64,000 nucleotides of DNA from Neoceratodus forsteri (GCA_016271365.2 CM057459.1:485845501-485909500), one strand, 5' to 3'; positions 40,986 to 53,761 are shown, numbered from the stretch's first letter. The notes: generated by a model from the letters alone, not told the origin. Made by a program: numbers and translations.

Positions 40986-42300
40986 TTAATTTATTACTCC
41001 ACCGCATAAAGTAGTTCTGTGTTGTTAGGGATATGCTGTGTGTTGCTGGGGAGAAACTGACTGAGATCCATTTTTTTTTCTAAGAAACAGCAGCTAGACA
41101 GAGAGAGGGGGAATACTGCGTGACAACTTTTTTTTTGTTCACTATGTTTCTTACTGGAACTGGAAAGGCTTGTTTCTTAGCATCAGCATAAGAGAGAGCG
41201 AATAGGAGACTAGCTGAAAACCTTTGTAAATGATGGGACAGAGAGCAGGACCATACCCGAGAGAAACCGACCAGGAAAGAACGTGAGTGACAGTGGGATT
41301 GGAGTGTGAGTGAGTAAGAATTGAGGTACCTGAAGTTGACATGGTAGTGAGATAAGAAAAAAAGTTTCCTTATGTTATAGTGCATCGACTTTATGTATAG
41401 AGCCTGCAAGTAACTGTCAGCCTGATGTGACTGCACTCTTAGTGTAGAGTGTGTGGTTCTGGGTGAATCTCAGTACCTAATACCAGTACAGTGCACGAAC
41501 AGGCTTTATTTATTTTTTATTTTTTTACAGGACTTCACAATGCAGCAATCGGTTGGGGAACATCATGGGAATAGAACAGAGTGGAACTAGATGGAAGAAA
41601 AAAATTTTTAGGTGAGCTGCATGGAAGCCATCATGGGGAAAGATTTCTGATAGGCTGTTTGTGTTAATATGTGGCTTGCCTGAGTGTTTTGGGAAGTTTT
41701 TCTTGGTAGTTTTGAGTTTTATGGCTATTCCTGGGACTTTGCGTACTTTATTTTGTGTGTTCTGAAGTGCGATGAGTTGTGGAAGATGGCTGGTTAGCGA
41801 AGAATTCAACATGGCAGTTCTCGGTTTCAACTTTGAGAGTTGGATAGATTTGAGAGATGCAGCTGACTGGCACCTTTACCCATTGGTATATCTCATGATT
41901 TACAATGGGTAAATCATATCAGCCAGCAAATCAGGTTGTTGGATTTTTAAGACCCATTGTATAATATTGCATTTATAATTGACGTTTTTGTCTACTCTTT
42001 ATGAGTAACATTGTTTGCTATTTATTTTGTACTCTACCTTTAAATTTGTCTTGCACTTTGAATGCTTGAATTTTAAATATGTAACTCCCTCCTTTCATAC
42101 AGGACTCTTTAAGAAAGCCTCTGGGTGAAACCAATCAGGTTCTCGATGGGTTACTATGACCACCACTACTAAGGAAAATACTTTATGAATTTATACAGGT
42201 ATAACTAAACTTTTTTATGTAATTGCAGCAAAGGCTTTTGCAGCTCTTATAGTCAGGTGCTGATGTCTTCTGGTTTCTGTACATTTTTAAAGGAAGCAGG
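40986..42300. other. Unassigned stretch with a short hairpin
   Basis: A small foldback is present at about 41860-41930 (tttacccattg against caatgggtaaa, with tgactgg and cagcca outside it). The remainder is unrecognised. No exon-like frame was found. Confidence 0.4.
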
Positions 42301-44091
42301 CTGATAGAAATGAAGGGGGAGGTGAACAGGAACATTCAAAAGAGAGGGGGAAGGAGGGGTTCATAAAGGAAAAAAGGGTGTAACAAGCAGAGTGCTAACA
42401 AAATCTGGAAGGTCATGTGTGTGAATGCTATAAGTCTTTAATAAGATTCCAGACCTAAAGGTCATCATGGCAGAGGCTGACGTGGATACTGTGGCCATTA
42501 ACATGTCATGGTGCACTAAAAACCATGAGTGGGACATGGCCATACTAAGCTATATTCTATTCAGAAAAGACAGGGTGGAAAGGAAAGGAGAAGGAGTTGT
42601 GCTTTATGTGAAGGAAAGCATAAAAACAATAAAGATGTAGGCAATACCAGGAGACAGAGGTACTGTGGATCACCCTGGAGACTGGGAACTGAGCCAGTCT
42701 TCGTATTGGTGTGATTTACATACCTCTGGCACAGAGGCAGGAGTTAGATAAGGTAGTGGTGGAAGCCATTGGCAAAATGGCAGAAAACAGGGAGGTGCTG
42801 CTGGTGGGGGACTTCAGTTTGCTGGATGTAGATTGGAACCTTACAGTTGTGGCTTCCGCTAGAAGCAGGGGCATCCTGGACTCCCTGCTGGGGGCATTCC
42901 TGAGGTAACTAGTCAGTGAACCCACTCATGATGGTGTGATACTGAACCTTGTACTCTCTAACTCGGACAGTTTTTCAGACATCAAGGTGGGAGGCCACCT
43001 GGGTACCAGTGATCACCATACAGTGTTTTTCAATATATGAACAGCTGTAGTATCAAACCACACATGAGTGAGTGTCCTGGGCCTCAGGAGGGTAGATTTT
43101 ATAAAGATGGGTGAATTTCTCAGGGATGACCTGGCAGGGGGATGCCGGGGTGGGTGGAGGAACAGTGGGCAAAAGGGTACATACTGAAGTTAGCAAACCT
43201 CTGCATCAAGTAAGTGAGGAAAAGTAAGAGGAAAGAAACAGACATTGTTCTCAAAGAGGTGGCGGAAAAGGTAAAGGCTAAAAGGGTGGCATTCAGGAGG
43301 TACAAAGATACACAGTGGGAGGAGGATAGTGAGGTGTATCAGCAGAAACAGAAGGAAGAAAGGAAAGCAGTAAGGAGTGTGAAGGTGCAAACTGAAGGGA
43401 TAGCCCAGGAGGTAACAAAAGGAGGCAAAATTTGTTTTAGATATGCAAATGAAGAAAGGGAAACCAAGGGAAAGATGATAAGGTAAAATGGAAGAGGGAG
43501 ACTGTGTAGAAGGGAACCAGGAAAAGCCAGACATAATGAACAAATGCTTCTGCTCAGTGTTAACAGAGGAAAGGGGAAGTGGAGGGGCCACAAAAAAGTA
43601 ATAGGTACTTTGAAGAGGGGGAGGTGGACACAAGTACGTTTTTGCAGGAGAGATTGCTGAAGGGACCCGCTAATCTGAAAGTGGACAAAGCAAAGAAGCC
43701 AGACAGATTGCATCCCAGGGTACTGAGGGAGCCCAGGGAGGTACTGGCTGCATATCTGACACACCCACTTGACAGCTCACTGGAAACATGAGTGGTTCTG
43801 GAGGACTCGAGGAGGGCAGATGTAGTCCCACTTCATAAAGTGGTAGCAGGGAGGAGGCTGGTGATTATAGGCAAGCCAGCATGACATTAGTGGTGGGAGG
43901 GTTAATGGAAACACTACTGAAAGAAATGATTGTGGAATATCTTAATCCAGTTGGCTACAAGACCCAAAGCAGCATGGATTCATGAGTTGGGGGGAGGTCG
44001 TGTCAAAGAAATCTAAAGATTTATCTGACTGGATGAACAAGGAATTAGATCAGGCTACTGCAGTGGGCGTAGCCTAGTTTGAGTTCAGTAA

Positions 44092-44783
44092 TAATAATAA
44101 TAATGCTTTATTTATTATGCGCCTTTCAGATATCAAGGCACAATACAGTAAGACAACAAAACACCATAAGAACAGAATCATCATCATAAAATAACAATAC
44201 AAATCAGCAATCAACGCTACCATATGCTTTGACCCAGAGAAAAGATTTTAGGGCCTGTTTAAAGCTCCCTATGGTTGTGCACTCCCTAATCCAACAGAGT
44301 AGAGAATTCCAGAGAGATGGGGCCATGAACATAAAGGCGTTGGCCCCAGCAGATTTTAAAGTCACCCTCGGAATCTCTAGCAGCCCCTCGTCAGCCGAGC
44401 AGAGCGGTCTCACAGGGTGGTAAGGAATCAGGAGCTCTTTCAGGTAGTCAGGGCCCAGTTTGTGCAGGGCTTTATAAGTCTGTAATCCAACTTTGAAGGT
44501 GATCCACCACTGAACTGGCAGCAAGTGCAGTTCCCGCAGCACCAGTGTGATATGGGAAGATCTAGGAGTTCCCACCAACAACCAGGGTGCAGAATTCTGC
44601 ACCAGCTGCAGGCAGCAGATATCAACCCCCGGAAGTCCAAAGTACAGCGAGTTGCAGTAATCTAAATGTGAGGTCACAAAGGCATGGATTAATGTCAGAT
44701 CACCGGACGGAACAAGGTGCTTGATCCTAGCGATGTTTCTTAGGTGATAGAAAGATGACTTGACAAACAGCTGACACCAGTAA
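44092..44783 (-). mobile_element. L2-clade LINE 3' end inserted in CR1 (copy C)
   Basis: A nearly continuous minus-strand frame reads SSFYHLRNIARIKHLVPSGD, then HAFVTSHLDYCNSLYFGLPG, then SSHITLVLRELHLLPVQWWI and GPDYLKELLIPYHPVRPLCS, then FMAPSLWNSLL. These are textbook L2 C-terminal blocks. The 3' end has (attatt)n, seen as taataataataatgctttat at 44088-44107. The word cagtaa flanks it at 44086-44091 and 44778-44783 and joins CR1 codons for an F-S-KAFDT motif across the gap, so the insertion point is precise. Confidence 0.92.
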
Positions 44784-45443
44784 GGCTTTCGACACTTTTC
44801 CACATAGCAGACTAGAAAGCAAGCTGGGTAGCTTAGGAGTGGGTCCAAAAGTGATAAGCTGGGCAAGAAATTGGTTAGGGAATAGACAACACAGGGTGCT
44901 GTTAAATGGAGTTCACTCCGAGGAAGGGACAGTGACCAGTCGGGTACCTCAGGGATCAGTGCTGGGACTGGTCCACTTTAATATCTTTCTAAGTAACATT
45001 GCAGAGGAGTTGGAATGTAAGATCTGCCTCTTTGTGGATAACACCAGAATCTGCAACAGTGAACGCTCCAGGGGGAGTGGAAAGGATGAGCAGAGACCTG
45101 AGAAAAGGCAAGGCATGGTCAAGGGTATGGAAGCTGGATTTCAGCGTGAAAAAGTGAAAAATAGATCATTTACAGCATGAAAACCCAGGGCAGAGTACAA
45201 AATAGCTGGAATGGTAATGAAAACCACCAAGCAGGAAAGACACCTAGGGGTAGTCATATCAGGTGACATAAAGGTGGCCAGGCAGTATGACAAGGCATTT
45301 GGGAGGGCTAGTGGGATGCTGGAATGAATAAGAAGTGGTATCACCAGCAGAAAGAGAGGGGTTGTGCTTCTTCAATATAGATCACTAGTAAGACCCCACC
45401 TTGTGCACTATGCCTAGTTCTGGAGACCAAATCTCCAGAAGGA

Positions 45444-45937
45444 CTAACGCCCGGTTTACACCACTCGATTTGCAGCACATCAACCCATGCGCAACAGCTG
45501 ATGCACTGCAAATATCACCATGTGGACATGCACCAGTGTGCTGTAGGTTGCCTCCGATCCCACTTTTTTATCTGATGCCAGAGAGGAAATGTCCAGTGAA
45601 TTGAGCATGTCACAGTGTGGTATAAACCATCTTCTGTGCTTGATCCACGGCGGAGGCAAATTTTCCCATCCTGCAGCATTTTCCCATGAGCCTTCATGCT
45701 GGAAGCAAGAAGTATTTGCACACCGGCTACTAAGAGGAAGGCAGCATTGTTCCCATGCATGCACTCTGTTTGTGAATTTAATAATAAAACATTGCAGATT
45801 GCTTTCTTTTGAGGTTAGCGTGATTTATTTGTTTGGCACTTGACTGATGGTCTTGGGACGGGGGCGCAAGTTGGCGCTATGATGTGATATGGCTGTGTTG
45901 CAGAATGCTGTGCCCATGCACCTCTGTGCAGCCAGAG

Positions 45938-45979
<42 letters not shown>

Positions 45980-46356
45980 ACCTGCTTCAGAATGGTGGGA
46001 CATTGCAATTTCAAACCCTGCTAGAGTCATTTAGTCTCCCTTCCCATTAAATACCCCCGCTTACTTTTCCTTGTGCCTTACAGTGATGCAACAATGAATT
46101 AAGGAGGTGGACTGCACTTCGGTAGAAGCTGAATACCCGAGGTCCCTGAAACAAGTTTGAATAACTAAATATATGCAAAATATTAATATGAGATGGATCA
46201 CTGTGCACTCCACGCTGCTGCTTCTCTCCACACCGGTTAAAACAGTGGACCCCCTCGTACCAGCTCTTTCTGTTTATTGGAAGGCATGGCAACCACCGGA
46301 TGTGATGCAGCTGTGGAACATCTCACACACCGCCTCTGAGCCGACGTCAACTAAAC
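45444..46356. mobile_element. Unidentified ~900 bp insertion in CR1 copy A
   Basis: CR1 sequence stops at ctccagaaggac (45443) and resumes at ccagaggaaggcaactaaaa (about 46353), skipping about 20 bp of CR1. Inside are a hairpin (gatttgcagcacatca against tgatgcactgcaaatatc, 45468-45517), a (GA)n run and otherwise unique sequence. TAA lies at both borders, compatible with a PIF/Harbinger-type target, but I could not match terminal inverted repeats. Confidence 0.45.
45938..45976. repeat. (GA)n microsatellite
   Basis: About 19 AG repeats within the unidentified insertion. Confidence 0.97.
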
Positions 46357-46825
46357 CAGAGGAAGGCAACTAAAATGTTGCCGGGTCTGCACCAAAAGCC
46401 CTATGAGTTGAGAATAGTGGACCTCAGTATGTACACCCTGGAGGAAAGGGGGAAGAGGGGGATGTAACAGAGACTTTTAAATATTCCATAGTCTTAAATA
46501 TGACACAAGAGGGAAGTGTTTTTCAGAAAAAAAAGGAGCTCAAGAACATTATTTTTCAGAAAGTAAGGATTTCAAGAACAAGGGGACATGCTATGAAGCT
46601 AGAGGTGGCAGATCCAGCAGAGATGTGAGGAAGTATTTCTTCACAGAAAGAGTGATGGATTTCTGGAACAGCCTTCCAGTGGAGGTGGGGGGGGTGGATC
46701 TTAGTAGGAAGGAATGGTGAAAGAGACAGAGATTGATTAGGGTACTGTAGGTAGGGGAAAATAGGCAGACTGGGTGGATCAAGCAGTCCTTATCTGCCAT
46801 AAAATTCTGTTTATGTGTCTTCAAA

Positions 46826-47745
46826 TACATGTGCATGGATGAAAGAATGTGATATATGCACAATGTTTGATATGAATAACAGAGATAATATATGGCTCAT
46901 CACGTTTAACATATAATCCTTCATTCTAGTAGCCATGGAAATTATACGGTCTTATTCAATTCCATACCTGACTTGAATTCCCAATCTGGAACCCTATGTT
47001 TAGTACCATATATTTGACACAGATTTAAAAACAATTGATGCCAACCATTAATTACATTCCCAGCAGGGGTTATCCTCAACTGATGACAGTTTTCAGTGCT
47101 ATAACTAATGGTTTCCATATATTTTGAAATAAACCGTTGTCACTGTTTGCATTGATGCGCTTTCTCAAATTTCATAGTATAATAAATTATTGATCCAATA
47201 GCTGATTGAGAGAAGTCTACAAGATCCAGTGCAGGGCCACAGTATTTTTTTTTTCTGACATTTATTAGAGCAAGCTGCCATAATTTGTTCTTTTGCCAAC
47301 TGAAATTGGTATCTGCTCCCAGCACCAGTTCCAAGGGTGTGTGGAGTGGCTTAATGTCTAAACCATCTCCATACCTTTATGCACCTTCCCCCAAAATGTT
47401 TGCTGTAGTAGGCATCCATTGACCTTATGGTAGAATCCTAAATTGGTTGGAAATGTGTTTTGCAGTGTGTATTGGACTGCTAGAATGTGTTAAATTGTTT
47501 CCTTATTGACATTAGTTGGTACTGTTTATTAGGCATAAAGTTCTGCCCCCACCCCACTTTTTCAGCAAACATTATCAAGGAAGGCTTGGAGAAAGTTGCT
47601 CAATTTCCTTCCAGGAAAAGTATGAAAATGATGGGGTGAGCAGTTTTCTACAATAGTCCAGTGACTGAATTAATGCAGTGGAACAGGCAGTTCTGCAGGA
47701 AGTCACAAATGAGAGCCAACTAATGTGAGCATGAACTTATCATAG
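46826..47745. other. Unassigned stretch
   Basis: AT-rich with no recognised gene or element. Confidence 0.4.
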
Positions 47746-47749
47746 ATAC

Positions 47750-48275
47750 ACAGATACATAGACACTGTCAGCAAATAAGGGCCTATGGTCCACCAAGTCT
47801 GCCCATTTGAGCTTATAAGTTCCCTTTACATTTTTCCAGAAGTCTGTTGTCTCTTACCCCTGTCATCCACAATTCCTTTATGTCTAGCTCAGGCATTTTT
47901 AAATCCCATGATTGTTTAAGCCCGCACGATTTCCTCTGGCAGGGTGATCCACTTGTCCACCACCCTTTCTGTGAAGAAATTCTTCCTCACGTTTCATCTG
48001 AATCACCTTCCCTCCAACTTCATCCCAAGCCCTCTAGTCCTGGACCATCTTTTTCACTGGAAAATTATGTATTTGTGCACCCTGTTCCTCCCTGTGAGGT
48101 ACTTGCATATCTGTATCATGTCCCCTCTCTCCCTCCTCTCCTCCAGGGAGTACGTATTCAAGTCCTTCAGCCTGTCCTCATAGGAGTTGTGATGTAATCC
48201 CTGTACCATCTTTTTTGCCCTCCACTGACTCTTCTCTACCCTATGTCCTTACATAAGTAAGGTCTCCAGAACAGT
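47750..48275 (-). mobile_element. CR1 LINE 3' end (minus strand)
   Basis: The plus strand here is the antisense of CR1. ggcctatggtccaccaagtc (about 47781) is the terminal motif, and ctttctgtgaagaaattctt then cctcac (47966-47992) is the antisense of the RKFFT-R CR1 block. cagcctgtcctcataggag (48169-48187) and tctccagaacagtcagtgcc (48260) follow the CR1 thumb order. 5'-truncated and frameshifted. Confidence 0.8.
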
Positions 48276-48539
48276 CAGTGCCCATAGTTCTGAAACCATG
48301 AAGTAACATAGTCAAAATTCCAAATTCTTAATTCCATGAAAGGAACTGCACAGAATGTTGTCCATGCAAAGAAAACAATACAAAACACAATTGACAGCTT
48401 CAGCTTTTATTCAGGCACAGTTACATAGGATCCTTTAGAGCTAAGACTATAATTCATGAAAACAGAAACAGTACAAACAGCTGCGCATAAGTAATCAGTT
48501 TCTTTCCCCTTTAATCCCACTTGAGTCAAGTAAATCAGG
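48276..48539. other. Unassigned short stretch
   Basis: Nothing recognised. Confidence 0.35.
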
Positions 48540-48840
48540 CACTGAATAAAGTGTGCAGATTGATCCTACAGTACCCACTAAGGGTGTGCAATTGCAACTT
48601 TCGACCACTACTGGAGGGTGGCCACATCTGATGGTACGTAGCCTCCCCATTATACCAGGACTGTTTGCTAAACAGATGATAAACCTGCAGTTGTCCAGGC
48701 TGTGTGCGGGTGTTGATGTGCGATATGGCCGCCACTACACATTCAGTCACTTCACTACCAGTCTAGCATTGCTTGTAAAGTGCTTTGGGATACACTGTGT
48801 ATGAAAAGCACTATATAAATACTGATTCTTCTCTTCTTCT
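48540..48840 (+). mobile_element. SINE or short LINE with L2-type 3' end
   Basis: The end reads gtaaagtgctttgggataca, then aaaagcactatataaatact (48776-48824), followed by ttcttctc. It matches the conserved L2 tail (GTAAAGCGCTTTG--- ---AAAAGCGCTATATAAAT) that L2-dependent SINEs share. The upstream 230 bp, including gatatggccgccac, is not recognisable as L2 coding sequence, so this may be an L2-mobilised SINE. Confidence 0.65.
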
Positions 48841-51110
48841 TCATCTATTGACCTTCCCAGTCATTCTGCTAGTTGAAAGAGTGGTTCACTGGCATGCTCA
48901 CATAGGGCACCACTGAATTGTCACAACTTACAGTAAATGTAGCAGTCAATGAAACTGAACATCTTCCAGTTGTAGGCTGCTTCAAGAACTCAATGAAACA
49001 GAAATTAGTTACTGAACATACAGCTGCTACTGTATTTTCACAAGCACTCTGCACTATGATGTGGCTCAAGTTTGCTCTGTTGCCGTGTATTGATATCTGC
49101 TTGTGTTGCATGTTTGCAGCTCTTATTATTTTCATTTTGTGAATATAAATTAGTGATGCATTTACTCTTATTGAGTGGACGTACCAACAAAAATTTATAA
49201 AAGCTTACCTTGATGGCAGCTGAGAACATGTTATTGTGCTTCACTTAAAGGACAACATTCATAAACAGTGGCTTACAGACAGTAATTTGAAAGCCCATAC
49301 CAGATATTGGGCTTACCGGTGGAAGGCTGCAGTCCAGAGACATACACAACTAATATTTCCATATAACATTTTGAGTAATAAGTATTTGTGTACCCCTCTT
49401 TTTGAATTTGCAGCTTTTAGCATTTAGTACTGCGACTGCAAAATTCCTGTTTGTTAGTCTCTCTCTCTCTCCACTCACTCCAATATTGCAGGTCATTGGC
49501 GCAATATGTAAAGATTCTGTGCTTTGATGGAGCCATCACCGTTACCATTTTCATTGGGTTATATCTGCTTTACACGCACCCAGTTACAATTGGCCTCTTT
49601 TGCTGGCATACTATAGTTTCACCTGAGCAACACAGAGGCACCTAAATCCTCTCTTGTTTTTGAATGGAAGAAACATCACTACAGGGGCAAAAGGCACTAA
49701 CAGTATTATATTTACTGGTTAGTGGTTATAAGCCACTGCCAGCAAGTGCCCAGCAGCTTTATAAACCACATATGTGGTTTACGGAACTCCACAAACCACG
49801 GGCACACAAAAACCAAAGCAGCCGGACAAGCTGTTCTCATGCCGCACATTCAGTAGCGCTAGTTTTTTCATACAGTTGGCTCAAGGCACAAGCTTCTTGA
49901 CAGCTCCACAGTACCTCACAAAGCAATTAAACTTAATTAAATCAAACAGCGATACATTCTTTAAAGAAATATGGCAACAGCATCACGATTTAACCCCCCG
50001 AACGACACTGACAGGCACCAATTTATAGAAGAGCAAGAAAAAAAATACAAAAAAAATCCATAGAACCAGCAAATATAAAAAATAAAAAATGGGTAAGTGT
50101 GTTTTAATGGGCATTTTATGCACAGCCTTGGTGTGTGATGCCCATATAACCCCCTTGGGCTTCACCCTCAGGGTTTATGGGGCATCACACACCCACAGGT
50201 GTACATAAAATCCCCATAAACCACACTTACCTATACATTATTCTATATATAAAATTACACTCTGTTAATAATATGCTACTTTGGGCAAATATAATTATGC
50301 ACGAAGACCTCACCACTATTAAACTGGGAATCTTCAGTACAAAATCTGATCTTTTCTTTTTAGGATGTGTTCTGAATTTAGACTTTTCTGGAGTGATCTT
50401 GTAACCTATGTTTTTTGTTACCATTATCTTTGTTAAAGATTACCCTTCAAATGGTAGCTTTCTGAAATAGTTATTGCTGTCTTCTTCACAAGGTCACTTA
50501 TACTTTCAAGCAGAGAAAAAAGGTCTACCTTTGCCCATGTCCTTGAGTACCTTGCCAAATCTCTTTTTTGCATTGTACTATACAGACAGTTGTTTCATCA
50601 GTTTTCCTATCTCTATAATTTGCAGGATGCTTGAAGACTTTCAGATTGCCAAAGAAATGGAGGTCAAATTCATGGACGTCTGTGCCAGTGCTACTTTTAT
50701 TGAAGCTGATGATGATACGCTTCAGTGTAAATATAACACCAGAAATAGGATGCTGCATGAGGAAGAAATGTTTTTTTTTTCCTGCTTAGACTGAGGACTA
50801 ACAAAAATGTTCCTCACACTGGGTCAGGCTCAGATAATCAGCAAGACATGCCATATTTACAGCAGTGCAATATTTTGCTATCTGCAGACACAGTATTTAT
50901 CTATCTCTTGGAGTCCTGCCTCAGTGAAAGCAGAATTTGCTGTAAGCTGAGCATGGGTTACAAAATTGCACTTCAGTAGCCATCACATAATTAATTGACT
51001 CAATAAATACTGTATCTATAGAGAGCAAAATATTGTATTGCTGTAAACATGGCGTGTCTTGTTGTTTATCTAAGCCTGACGCCTATGTGACAAGCATTTT
51101 TGTTGGTCCT
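48841..51110. other. Unassigned stretch containing one MITE
   Basis: Apart from the palindromic element at 50091-50233, no repeat or coding sequence is recognised. Frames such as 50474-50794 (plus) contain no domain I know. Confidence 0.4.
50091..50233. mobile_element. Small palindromic MITE (~60 bp arms)
   Basis: gtaagtgtgttttaatgggc then attttatgcaca on the left pairs with the complement of tgtacataaaatccccataa then accacacttac on the right. The inner words tgtgtgatgcccatataaccc and gggtttatggggcatcacaca also pair. The axis is near 50162. The element is about 143 bp. Confidence 0.8.
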
Positions 51111-51114
51111 AAAT

Positions 51115-52225
51115 CAAATGTAAGATCAAAGGTAACTAAGATGATAAATTGGATCACCAATTGGCTGAAGGGAAGGCGGAAAAGGGTGGTGGTGGTGAGG
51201 GACTCTTATCACCAAGGGATGAGATGAGTGGGGTGTCACAGGGATCAGTATTGGGACTGGTGTTGATCGGGATTTTCATAGCTAAAATCTAGTATGGGGT
51301 CCTGAGTAAGATCAGTCTCTTTGCAGACAACACAAAGATGGGAACTGTGGTTGATGACATTGAAGAGCAGAGGGGGTTGAAAGAGGACCTGACCAAACTA
51401 CACGAGTGGTCGGATGTATGGTATTGGGGGTTTAATGCCAAAAAGTGCAAGGTATTGCACGTTGGGTCTAAGAAACAGGGGACGAGCTATCAGCTGGGGG
51501 GGGTACAGCTGGAATGCACCAAGGAGGATAAGGATCTAGGGGTGCTTATAATGGAGAGTATGAACAACTCAGCTCACTGCAGGAAGGTGGCAGCAAAATG
51601 TAACAGGATGCTGGGGTGCATAGTGAGGAGAATCTCTTCTTGAAATAGGTGGGTAATCCTGCCCCTCTACTGGTCGCTGGTCAGGCCGCACCTGGAATAC
51701 TGCGTGCAGTTCTGGCACCCATTACTGAAGAAGGACATCAGATTGTTGGAGGGTGTACAGCATAGGGCAATAAAGATGATCCAGGGGTTATAGAGGGATA
51801 CTCCTATGAGGAGAGGCTGGGCGACCTGAACAAGTATTCCCTGGATTAGAGGAATGATGGGGGACATTACTGAACCCTTTAAATACCTAAAGGGGATAAA
51901 CAAGACTAGTACAGAAGGGATTTTCCAGATTTGAAGGGAGAGGGTTACAGGGGGACACCAGCTGAGATTGGAGAGGGGAAGACTCAGGAGGGAAATCAGG
52001 AGACAGTATTTCACAGAGATGGTAGTGGACAAGTGGAATACAGTGCCTGAGGAGGTGGTAGCATGTAGCACAGTAGATGGTTTTAAGAGGGGATGGGACA
52101 GAGCAAGGAGGGGTAATTATGAAGAGGGGAGAGGTGGGTGGGGCAGCTGCAAGGTGAGGGGCTAGCTGCACAATCGAGCAGACTTGATAGACTGTGAGGC
52201 CTTATCTGCTGGCGTTTTCATATGT
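51115..52225 (+). mobile_element. CR1 LINE 3' half, a second subfamily (copy F)
   Basis: Frames give INWITNWLKGRRKRVVVV, SGVSQGSVLGL and SLFADNTKMGTVVDDIEEQR (FADD changed to FADN). Then come [77 protein letters not shown] and QYFTEMVVDKWNTVPEEVVA. The 3' end reads ggcgttttcatatgtttgt, unlike the attctatg end of the other copies, so it belongs to a distinct CR1 subfamily. Two frameshifts and a stop are visible. Confidence 0.92.
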
Positions 52226-53183
52226 TTGTAAAGCAAAAATCATTATTTCAGTCTACGAGTCCCACAACGACATTTTCATCCACCCATAGATTCGCAGCCA
52301 TCCCCAGGTCTTCTTGTGTTACTTAAGATGAACTTGTGTTTTTCTGCGCGACTATACCCCAAGTTGTCATCAATTATAATTATATCTAGTCCCTGTGAGT
52401 TACTGCAATGTCTGGAAACTGAGAGGAAACAGTAACTTTTTAAAACAGAAGTAAAGGCAAAAGATGACCTGTCCATGGCAAACCACTGCACACTCACTTG
52501 TGTGCTTTCAATTGAGAAAAATAAAATTGCTGTTTAGTAGTACAATACTTTTACCATTTTGGCTGGCTATAAAACAAAAGATAACAACGTTTTTTTTTTT
52601 TTTGAGGGCCATGCCGGATTCGGAATAGAATGACAACTCTCTGTTACTCAACTTAGTATCATACCAAAGGTTCAGTGCTGCCCAGGTAGTTAAAATTAGC
52701 TAGATTCTAGTATCCACAGCATTGTGGCTTAAGGCAATGAAAAGAAAAACTAGCTTGTTTCATGGAAGTTTGCGCCTTCTTCGCCCTTATTGCAACTAAA
52801 TTCATTAGGAGTCATGACTTACTTCTTGCACTGCATCCAGTTGCCTGCCTGCCTACTTTGTCTCCATTTCCCTCCTGCACACTAGAGCACACAGGCAAGT
52901 CTACTAAAATAAGAAACAACTTCATAGCAAGGGGTCAGTAGGCAGCACTCAGCAGACAGTGCACCCACAGTCACGACGGACTGGTCTGGTCTGGTCGGAA
53001 GACTTTTTTTTACACATCAGACACTGGCCAGAGAGTATAATGTATGCACCTCTCACATTTGGCTGGCACAGTGGCACTCAAGCTGCTTAAGACAGGGACA
53101 GGAAGTCAGTTTGGTGGATCAGGTCTGGTCTCAGACAGTCCACACACACAGACTGCAGATAACACCACACACAAGCAGCTCTC

Positions 53184-53185
<2 letters not shown>

Positions 53186-53221
<36 letters not shown>
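53186..53221. repeat. (CT)n microsatellite
   Basis: About 18 CT repeats. Confidence 0.97.
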
Positions 53222-53224
<3 letters not shown>

Positions 53225-53429
53225 ATTCTTGGTGTGGATTCAAAGGAAACACAGCCCAAATGAAGTGCAGAGAAAGGCATCTTCTCAGCCTCAGGTCAGT
53301 CACAGCAAACTGAGTAGTCAGTCACCACACCACTGTACACAGAGGTGTAAAACACAGCCTTTTGCAGAGCCTGCACTGCCTGCAGCCTGTTACCACCACT
53401 TCCCCACACATACACTGCTGACCAATTAG

Positions 53430-53456
53430 CTTAGGGTCAAGACTCTTGACCCTAAG
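53430..53456. repeat. Perfect 27 bp palindrome
   Basis: cttagggtcaaga, one central c, tcttgaccctaag: 13 bp arms with no mismatch. It lies about 300 bp upstream of a CR1. The core GGTCAAGACTCTTGACC could be a dyad binding site, a hairpin or a small MITE core. Confidence 0.95.
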
Positions 53457-53761
53457 TTAAAGAGGGAACCTGGCCAGGTTATTAGCAATCTTTAGTGCAA
53501 TTTTATTACAGTGAATAGGTGAATTTATTGATTTCCATTTTTTCCAATGTTGTTTTGTAAGTTACTTTTGGTAGTGTCAATATTTTTATAATCGGGACCG
53601 GTGTTGGCAGCAAGTGAGCCGCTGTTGTCACCAGAACTGATATGACACACAGACCAGATTCTGCTGTCACACTCTCGCACACTGTCACATACAGGTTTTG
53701 CCAAAAGCCTGTCCTTCAAACAAATCATAATCAGTAATCTCAGTTGCACCTTTGAGTCATA

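Larger units (their letters stand above)
42300..46825 (+). mobile_element. Long CR1 LINE (copy A) with two insertions
   Basis: The endonuclease begins near 42440 with frames giving PDLKVIMAEADVDTVAINMS, then WDMAILSYILFRKDRVERKG and EGVVLYVKES. The block VEAIGKMAENREVLLVGDFS, then LLDVDWN, follows (42760-42840), with GTSDHHTVFF near 43000. The K-rich linker is at 43200-43480. RT blocks include ARNWLGNRQHRVLLNGVHSE, SRVPQGSVLGL and LFVDN (FADD changed to FVDN, about 44860-45045), and thumb blocks continue to 45420. It is split by an L2 (44092-44783) and an unknown insertion (45444-46356), then resumes to a CR1 tail near 46815 (cataaaattctg). Inactive. Confidence 0.9.
52226..53761. other. Unassigned stretch with (CT)n and a perfect palindrome
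   Basis: It contains a T-run near 52591-52602, (CT)n at 53186-53221 and the 27 bp palindrome at 53430-53456. No gene or interspersed repeat is recognised. Confidence 0.4.

Noticed and set aside
43190..43764. Long minus-strand frames (147 and 141 codons), Ser/Leu/Pro-rich
   Set aside because: Antisense of the purine-rich CR1 linker. The sense strand matches CR1 and the antisense frames have no homology.
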